The translations under genes were made by a program, and so were the position numbers. DNA of 42,485 nucleotides from Parcubacteria group bacterium Greene0416_39. GTDB lineage: Bacteria; Patescibacteriota; Minisyncoccia; Minisyncoccales; UBA10102. Of this stretch, positions 30,381 through 39,713 are shown piece after piece. Below the pieces are notes generated by a model. It saw only the letters and a list, made by a program, of their open reading frames with translations, made no database searches and was not told where the DNA came from. The stretch is taken from assembly GCA_007375675.1 (NCBI GenBank), contig VMEU01000002.1:1-42485 (forward strand), read 5' to 3'. Positions within the stretch are counted from its first letter, which is position 1; every line of letters begins with the position of its first letter.

Positions 30381-31553
30381 ATGCGAAAACGAATCTATCT
30401 TGACTATGCTGCGACTACACCCTTGGACCCGAAGGTTCTCAAGGCAATGCTTCCGTATTTGAAAAAAGAATACGGCAACCCTTCTTCAAGCCACTCTTTT
30501 GGACAGGCGGCAAAAGCGGCAATAGAAAAGGCAAGAGAGCAGGTTGCCAAGTTTTTGAGTTGTAATCCCTTAGAAGTAGTGTTCACCTCAGGAGCTACGG
30601 AGGCAAACAACCTTGCCATTCAGGGTATTATCAAACCCAAATCTCAAAATTCAAAACCTCATATCATAACGAGTCAAATTGAGCATGAGTCGGTTCTTTC
30701 GCCATGCCAGGCATTAGAACAAGAAGGGGTTGCTGAAGTTACGTATGTGCCAGTAGATAAAGAAGGGATTGTGCGGGTTGAAGATATTGAGAAGGCGATA
30801 AAACCAAACACCGCACTGGTTTCTGTTATGCATGCAAATAGTGAAATTGGAACCATACAGCCAATAGCAGAAATCGGAGCGTTGTTAAAAGTTATAAGTC
30901 AAAAGTTAAAAGTTAAAATTCTCTTTCACACCGACGCCGTTCAGGCTGCGCAGTTTCTTCCTTGCGACGTGCAGAAACTTGGCGTGGATATGCTTACCCT
31001 GAGCGCGCACAAATTCTACGGCCCCAAAGGAACAGGAGGTCTGTTTGTGAGAGAAGGAGGCAGGCTTGATCCATTGTTTTTAGGCGGAGGCCAAGAGCAG
31101 GGTCTTCGATCTGGGACTGAAAACGTTGCCGGCATTGTAGGCATGGGAGAAGCAGTAGAAGAAATTCATCCTGTCACTATTCGGAATATCAAAATCCGTC
31201 AGCTGCGCGACCAGCTTATCAGAGGAGTTCTCCGCAACATTCCGCGGGGTTCCTTAACAGGGTCTTTGCAAGCTCGGCTTCCCAATAACGCGCACTTTTG
31301 CTTTGAGGGTATACAGGGCCAGGAGCTTCTTATGGCTTTAAATGAAAATGGCATTGCAGTTTCTACAGGGTCTGCGTGTTCAGAAAAAACCAATGAGCCC
31401 TCGCACGTTCTTCTTGCATTGGGCATGGCCGCGTCAAACGCAATGTCTTGCATACGAGTAACACTGGGCAAGCAGACGACAAAGGAAGAAATTGAAAGGA
31501 CGGTGAAAACTTTGAGGGCTGTACTTGAAAAACTGCGGAGGCCTCGTATATAA
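30381..31553 (+). CDS. Cysteine desulfurase (NifS/IscS family)
   Basis: PLP enzyme moving sulfur from cysteine for tRNA thiolation or Fe-S assembly. 390 residues. YLDYAATTPLDPKVL, SGATEANNLAIQG, HTDAVQAAQ, PLP-Lys in LSAHKFYGPKGTGG, and active Cys in VSTGSACSEKTNEPSHVL. Two AT-rich in-frame inserts (30631-30662; 30885-30922) encode Lys/Ser-rich loops. TATGAT ends 9 nt before the ATG and overlaps the comEC stop. Confidence 0.95.
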   Translation: MRKRIYLDYAATTPLDPKVLKAMLPYLKKEYGNPSSSHSFGQAAKAAIEKAREQVAKFLSCNPLEVVFTSGATEANNLAIQGIIKPKSQNSKPHIITSQIEHESVLSPCQALEQEGVAEVTYVPVDKEGIVRVEDIEKAIKPNTALVSVMHANSEIGTIQPIAEIGALLKVISQKLKVKILFHTDAVQAAQFLPCDVQKLGVDMLTLSAHKFYGPKGTGGLFVREGGRLDPLFLGGGQEQGLRSGTENVAGIVGMGEAVEEIHPVTIRNIKIRQLRDQLIRGVLRNIPRGSLTGSLQARLPNNAHFCFEGIQGQELLMALNENGIAVSTGSACSEKTNEPSHVLLALGMAASNAMSCIRVTLGKQTTKEEIERTVKTLRAVLEKLRRPRI

Positions 31554-31554
31554 T
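31525..31554 (+). promoter_or_regulatory. Promoter of the HtrA-type protease gene
   Basis: TTGAAA (31525-31530), 18-nt spacer, TATAAT (31549-31554) overlapping the upstream stop codon. ATG 9 nt further. Confidence 0.6.
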
Positions 31555-31563
31555 AAGAGTGGT

Positions 31564-32826
31564 ATGTTTCTCCGATCGTTGCGAAAAAAGAAAATGCAAA
31601 AGATCTTGGCGCCGGTCATTTCTCTGTCTGTTGCTTTTGGATTGATTTCAGGTATTGCGGGCGGTTTTGCCTATGAGAAGCTTGCCGAATTTCCAGAAAG
31701 GATCATTGAGCGGGAGCGCGTGGTAGAAAAAGAATACATCCCGCAGACAACTCAAGAACAAAAAGTTATTGACGTGGTTCGCAACGTTTCTCCCTCGGTC
31801 GTGAGCATTGTCATAAGCAAAGATGTTCCGGTTTTGGAGCAGTACTTTACGAACCCTTTTCAAAACATTCCCGGGTTTCCTTTCCAACTCCAAATTCCCC
31901 AGGTTCGCCAAAAAGGCGTGGAAAAGAAAGAGGTGGGAGGCGGTTCAGGGTTTTTGGTTTCCCCAGACGGCTTGGTGCTTACCAACAAGCACGTCGTGCT
32001 TGACCAAGACGCAGAATACGCGGTTTTCACCAATGAGGGCAAATCGTATCCTGCCAAGGTTTTGGCAAAAGATCCCTTTCAGGATTTGGCGGTTCTCAAA
32101 ATAGATGAAGAACAGTTGGTAGACTCCAAGGGCCTTTTCATTCAAAAGCCCTTTCCCTACGCAAAGCTCGGAAATTCAGATACCTTGGAGATGGGGCAGA
32201 CCGTTGTTGTCATTGGCAATGCCTTAGGAGAATTCCGCAATACCGTTTCTGTTGGAGTGATTTCAGGGCTTAGCCGTACCATCACGGCTGCAGGAGGCAG
32301 CAACTTTGTAGAAACGATTGAAGATGTGATACAAACAGACGCAGCAATCAACAAAGGGAATTCAGGCGGGCCTTTGTTGAATCTTGCAGGCGAAGTGATT
32401 GGAATTAATACTGCAACCGTGCTCCAAGCGCAGAGTATTGGATTTGCAATTCCTGCCAACAAAGCAAAAAGAGGGATTGAACAGGTAAAGCTTCTTGGCA
32501 AGATCGTTTATGCTTCACTGGGAGTGCGCTATGTTCTTATTGACGAGAAGATAAAACAAGAACGTTCGCTCCAGGTAGATTACGGAGCATTGGTAAGCAA
32601 AGGTTCCCAGGGAGAGCCTGCGGTGGTTCCAGGGTCTGCAGCACAAATCGCGCTCATCCAGGAAGGCGATATCATTCTTGAACTGAACAAGGAAAAGGTC
32701 ACCAAAGAGAATTCCTTAGGAAAAGTGCTTCAAAAGTACAACCCAGGAGACGTCGTAGCCATAAAGATATTAAGGGAACCCTCAATACTCACGCTCAATG
32801 CCACCCTTGGCGAGCGTAGCGAATAG
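31564..32826 (+). CDS. Membrane-anchored HtrA/DegP-type serine protease with PDZ domain
   Basis: 420 residues. The start at 31564 (MFLRSLRKKKMQ) is chosen because the -10 box ends 9 nt upstream. Basic N-terminus then one membrane segment (about residues 14-35), so the protease faces outward. Trypsin-like triad His143 (LTNKHVV), Asp174 (DPFQDLAVLKI), Ser267 (GNSGGPLLNL). One C-terminal PDZ domain (GSAAQIALIQEGDIILELN). Envelope protein quality control is the likely role. Confidence 0.93.
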   Translation: MFLRSLRKKKMQKILAPVISLSVAFGLISGIAGGFAYEKLAEFPERIIERERVVEKEYIPQTTQEQKVIDVVRNVSPSVVSIVISKDVPVLEQYFTNPFQNIPGFPFQLQIPQVRQKGVEKKEVGGGSGFLVSPDGLVLTNKHVVLDQDAEYAVFTNEGKSYPAKVLAKDPFQDLAVLKIDEEQLVDSKGLFIQKPFPYAKLGNSDTLEMGQTVVVIGNALGEFRNTVSVGVISGLSRTITAAGGSNFVETIEDVIQTDAAINKGNSGGPLLNLAGEVIGINTATVLQAQSIGFAIPANKAKRGIEQVKLLGKIVYASLGVRYVLIDEKIKQERSLQVDYGALVSKGSQGEPAVVPGSAAQIALIQEGDIILELNKEKVTKENSLGKVLQKYNPGDVVAIKILREPSILTLNATLGERSE

Positions 32827-32829
32827 TGC

Positions 32830-32835
32830 TATAGT
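32830..32835 (+). promoter_or_regulatory. -10 box of clpB, leaderless arrangement
   Basis: TATAGT ends 6 nt before the clpB ATG. Confidence 0.45.
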
Positions 32836-32841
32836 TAAACC

Positions 32842-37559
<4,718 letters not shown>

Positions 37560-37565
37560 AGTGGC

Positions 37566-38225
37566 ATGCCACGGCGGAAAGAAAAAATGTTTCTTGAGGG
37601 GAGACCATATCATATCCTCAACAAAGCGGTTGACCAAAGGCCCATTTTTGGCTTAAAAGAAGACTGCAACCGTTTTATTTTTCAAATGTACGCGGCAAAT
37701 ATAGGAAGCCCCGCGCCAAATCTTCAGCGTCTCAATATTGGGGAAGCCGCGCAAAAAATCCTTAGAGGAGAAAAACTTTCCGATAAATTTCTTATAAAGA
37801 GCCACGACCCCTTAGTTGAATTTTTCAGTTTTGTTTTAGCAAAAGACCATTATCATTTTGGCCTTGTTCCTTTAGCTGGCAATGGCATTTCCAGGTATAT
37901 GCAAAAATTGAACCTTGCATACGCAAAATATTTTAACAAAAAACACGAGCGTCAAGGCCCTCTTTTTGAAACAAGATTTCGCGCCAAGGCAATCACAACT
38001 CCAGCCCAGCTCAATGCATTGGTAAAAATGATTAATATCCAAAATATTCTTGAGATTGCGGAGGATCCTTCCGTGTACTTTTACTCAAGTTTTCCTGACG
38101 TGTTCTCCAAGCGCAAGTCGCTGTTCATTCTTCCTGCAACACTTTCTGAACTCAAAAAAAACCTTGGAGAGGATTTCTTTAAAAGCATAAGTTTGAAATC
38201 CGATTTACAACAAGTTAGAAAATGA
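37566..38225 (+). CDS. REP-associated Y1 transposase-like protein (RAYT)
   Basis: 219 residues. Pattern of the IS200-related Y1/REP family: RPYHILNKAVDQRPIFG near the N-terminus, HUH-like AKDHYHFGLVP (His95, His97), and ISRYMQKLNLAYAKYFNKKH with probable nucleophile Tyr119, then GPLFETRFRAK. Such enzymes cut and rejoin single-stranded DNA at hairpins. RAYTs are usually single-copy, chromosomally fixed and linked to the spread of REP palindromes. No clear IS ends flank the gene. Insertion relative to typical RAYTs: residues about 40-75 (IGSPAPNLQRLNIGEAAQK) are not in the short bacterial form as I remember it. Confidence 0.8.
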   Translation: MPRRKEKMFLEGRPYHILNKAVDQRPIFGLKEDCNRFIFQMYAANIGSPAPNLQRLNIGEAAQKILRGEKLSDKFLIKSHDPLVEFFSFVLAKDHYHFGLVPLAGNGISRYMQKLNLAYAKYFNKKHERQGPLFETRFRAKAITTPAQLNALVKMINIQNILEIAEDPSVYFYSSFPDVFSKRKSLFILPATLSELKKNLGEDFFKSISLKSDLQQVRK

Positions 38226-38258
38226 ACGTAAAATAGCGTTTTATACCCGGTTTTAAAC

Positions 38259-39341
38259 ATGCTAGCCCATTTTAAAAATCTTGACTGGATCATAATAGGA
38301 AGCGTCATTCTCCTCACTATTTTTGGCATTGTGAGTATTTGGAGCATCTCTGTGGGGTACCAAAACTTCGCAAACTTTGAGAAACAGCTTATTTTCTTTG
38401 GAATAGGGCTATTTTGTATGTTTTTGTTCTCTTTTATTGATTGGAGATGGATTAAAAATAATCCTTATTTGATTCTTATACTGTATGGGGTTGGGGTTCT
38501 CGCAATTGCAGGCCTTTTTATCTTTGCGCCAGAGATCAGAGGTACAAGAGGGTGGTATAAAATAGGGGCTCTATCGGTTGATCCAATAGAGTATATGAAG
38601 GTACTCCTTATTATTTTAATGGCAAAATATTTCTCTATGCGCCATATTGAAATGTATCGGATACGGCACGTTCTTCTATCGGGGCTTTACTTTGCCTTGC
38701 CAATTTCTCTTATCTTTTTTAAGCCAGACCTTGGTTCTACCCTGCTTTTAAGCATAATTTGGCTTGTAACCTTAATTGTTTCAGGAATAAAGAAGCGCCA
38801 CCTCTTTATTATTCTTTCTGTTGGATTGGTCATCTTTGCTTCAGGATGGACCTTTGTATTGCAAGATTATCAAAAGAACCGTATTCTAAGTTTTGTAGAG
38901 CCCGAATTAGATCCTCTAGGTATTGGATGGAGCCAACTTCAATCTAAAATAGCTGTTGGAAACGGGGGAGTATTTGGTACCGGTTTCCAACAAGGGAGTC
39001 AAACTATGTATGGATTTCTTTCAGAGCCGCAAACCGACTTCATTTTTGCTTCAATAGCTGAAGAATTCGGATTTGCAGGGATTGTTTTTTTGTTTACCTT
39101 ATTCGGAGTTCTCATTTGGAGAGTGTTAAAGCTGGCCAGGGAAGCGCAAAGCAATTTTCCAAGGCTTATTGGAACAGGATTTGCAACCCTTTTGATCGTG
39201 GAAATAGGCATAAACGTTGGCATGAACCTTGGCTTACTCCCTATTGTAGGCCTTCCCTTGCCTTTTGTAAGCTATGGAGGATCGTCTCTTATTATGGGAT
39301 ATGCTGCCTTAGGCCTTTTGCAGAGCATCAAAACCCACTAA
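38259..39341 (+). CDS. rodA: SEDS-family peptidoglycan glycosyltransferase (RodA/FtsW)
   Basis: 360 residues with about ten membrane segments. LSEPQTDFIFASIAEEFGF (the TDFIF/EEFG block with the essential Asp region), GNGGVFGTGFQQGSQ, and LPFVSYGGSSLIMGYAALGLL are diagnostic. RGTRGWYKIGALSVDPIEYMK occupies the place of the usual QPSE motif, here DPIE. It polymerises lipid II with a partner class B PBP; RodA versus FtsW cannot be settled here. TATACC about 11 nt before the ATG may be the -10. A hairpin terminator follows. Confidence 0.93.
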   Translation: MLAHFKNLDWIIIGSVILLTIFGIVSIWSISVGYQNFANFEKQLIFFGIGLFCMFLFSFIDWRWIKNNPYLILILYGVGVLAIAGLFIFAPEIRGTRGWYKIGALSVDPIEYMKVLLIILMAKYFSMRHIEMYRIRHVLLSGLYFALPISLIFFKPDLGSTLLLSIIWLVTLIVSGIKKRHLFIILSVGLVIFASGWTFVLQDYQKNRILSFVEPELDPLGIGWSQLQSKIAVGNGGVFGTGFQQGSQTMYGFLSEPQTDFIFASIAEEFGFAGIVFLFTLFGVLIWRVLKLAREAQSNFPRLIGTGFATLLIVEIGINVGMNLGLLPIVGLPLPFVSYGGSSLIMGYAALGLLQSIKTH

Positions 39342-39346
39342 AACAC

Positions 39347-39371
39347 AAAATTTGCCTTTAGGGCAAATTTT
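39347..39371 (+). terminator. Hairpin terminator after rodA
   Basis: 10-bp stem AAAATTTGCC/GGCAAATTTT with a 5-nt loop, 5 nt after the rodA stop. The U-tract is within the stem end. Confidence 0.6.
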
Positions 39372-39372
39372 C

Positions 39373-39454
39373 GGTTCTCCCCGTGTAGGAAAACAGCGAG
39401 TGAAGCGAGCGTTAGAAACCGTGGGTTTCTAAAAGAGGGGGGTCGGGGGGAACC
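39373..39454 (+). repeat. Intergenic repeat element, copy B
   Basis: Closed by GGTTCTCCCC (39373-39382) and GGGGGGAACC (39445-39454). Inside it are TCTCCCCGTG-AGGAAAACAG and the hairpin TTAGAAACC-GTG-GGTTTCTAA (39412-39432), both shared with copy A at 20781-20866. Confidence 0.8.
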
Positions 39455-39465
39455 GTGTGAGCGTA

Positions 39466-39516
39466 TATCGGTTATCCACACATATCCTCTTGACAGAGCT
39501 GTGTGCTTAACCGATA
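39466..39516 (+). promoter_or_regulatory. 51-nt operator-like inverted repeat over a promoter
   Basis: Arms of 16 nt, TATCGGTTA-TC-CACAC (39466-39481) and GTGTG-CT-TAACCGATA (39501-39516), with only two central mismatches and a 19-nt spacer holding the -35 TTGACA. The right arm runs into the -10. TTATCCACA at 39472-39480 also equals the DnaA-box consensus. Confidence 0.7.
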
Positions 39517-39518
39517 CT
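39490..39518 (+). promoter_or_regulatory. Promoter upstream of the surface-protein gene
   Basis: TTGACA (39490-39495), 17-nt spacer, GATACT (39513-39518). Transcription would start near 39525 and meet the terminator at 39543-39617. Confidence 0.65.
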
Positions 39519-39524
39519 AAACCT

Positions 39525-39617
39525 GTAGAACTTTTCAACAAGAACCCTAGGGAAAATTACCCCTTAAAGGAAATAGAAATCCTTGAGGGAAATTTTGCCT
39601 AGGGTTTTTTGTTTTAG
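39525..39617 (+). ncRNA. Candidate short leader RNA or small RNA
   Basis: From the predicted start of the TTGACA/GATACT promoter to the end of an intrinsic terminator, about 90 nt with no reading frame. It could be an attenuated leader of the surface-protein gene or an independent small RNA. No family recognised. Confidence 0.35.
39543..39617 (+). terminator. Long intrinsic terminator / attenuator before the surface-protein gene
   Basis: AACCCTAGG (39543-39551) pairs with CCTAGGGTT (39598-39606), extended inward by AAAATT/AATTTT and CCC/GGG pairs. Followed by TTTTTTGTTTT. Confidence 0.75.
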
Positions 39618-39637
39618 GAAGCGATAAATAAAATGCA

Positions 39638-39707
39638 AATCTACAAATGATATACGAATGCCGCGAATAAAAAGTAGTATTTGTACATTCGCAAGCATTC
39701 GTAGATT
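39638..39707 (+). promoter_or_regulatory. Inverted repeat and -10 box at the surface-protein start
   Basis: ACGAATGC (39654-39661) pairs with GCATTCGT (39695-39702), and GCGAAT (39663-39668) with ATTCGC (39687-39692). An outer AATCTAC (39638-39644) matches GTAGATT (39701-39707). TAGATT (39702-39707) fits a -10 box, 6 nt before the ATG, and TTGTAC (39681-39686) a weak -35 at 15 nt. Candidate operator for the HTH domain encoded next. Confidence 0.5.
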
Positions 39708-39713
39708 AGCATT

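Noticed and set aside
37566-38225. Complete IS200/IS605 insertion sequence
   Set aside because: No paired end hairpins or TnpB neighbour; the protein fits single-copy RAYT better.
39466-39516. Replication origin, because of a perfect DnaA box TTATCCACA
   Set aside because: Only one box, no dnaA/dnaN/parAB neighbours, no AT-rich unwinding repeats of the usual type; the box is part of a larger inverted repeat better read as an operator.
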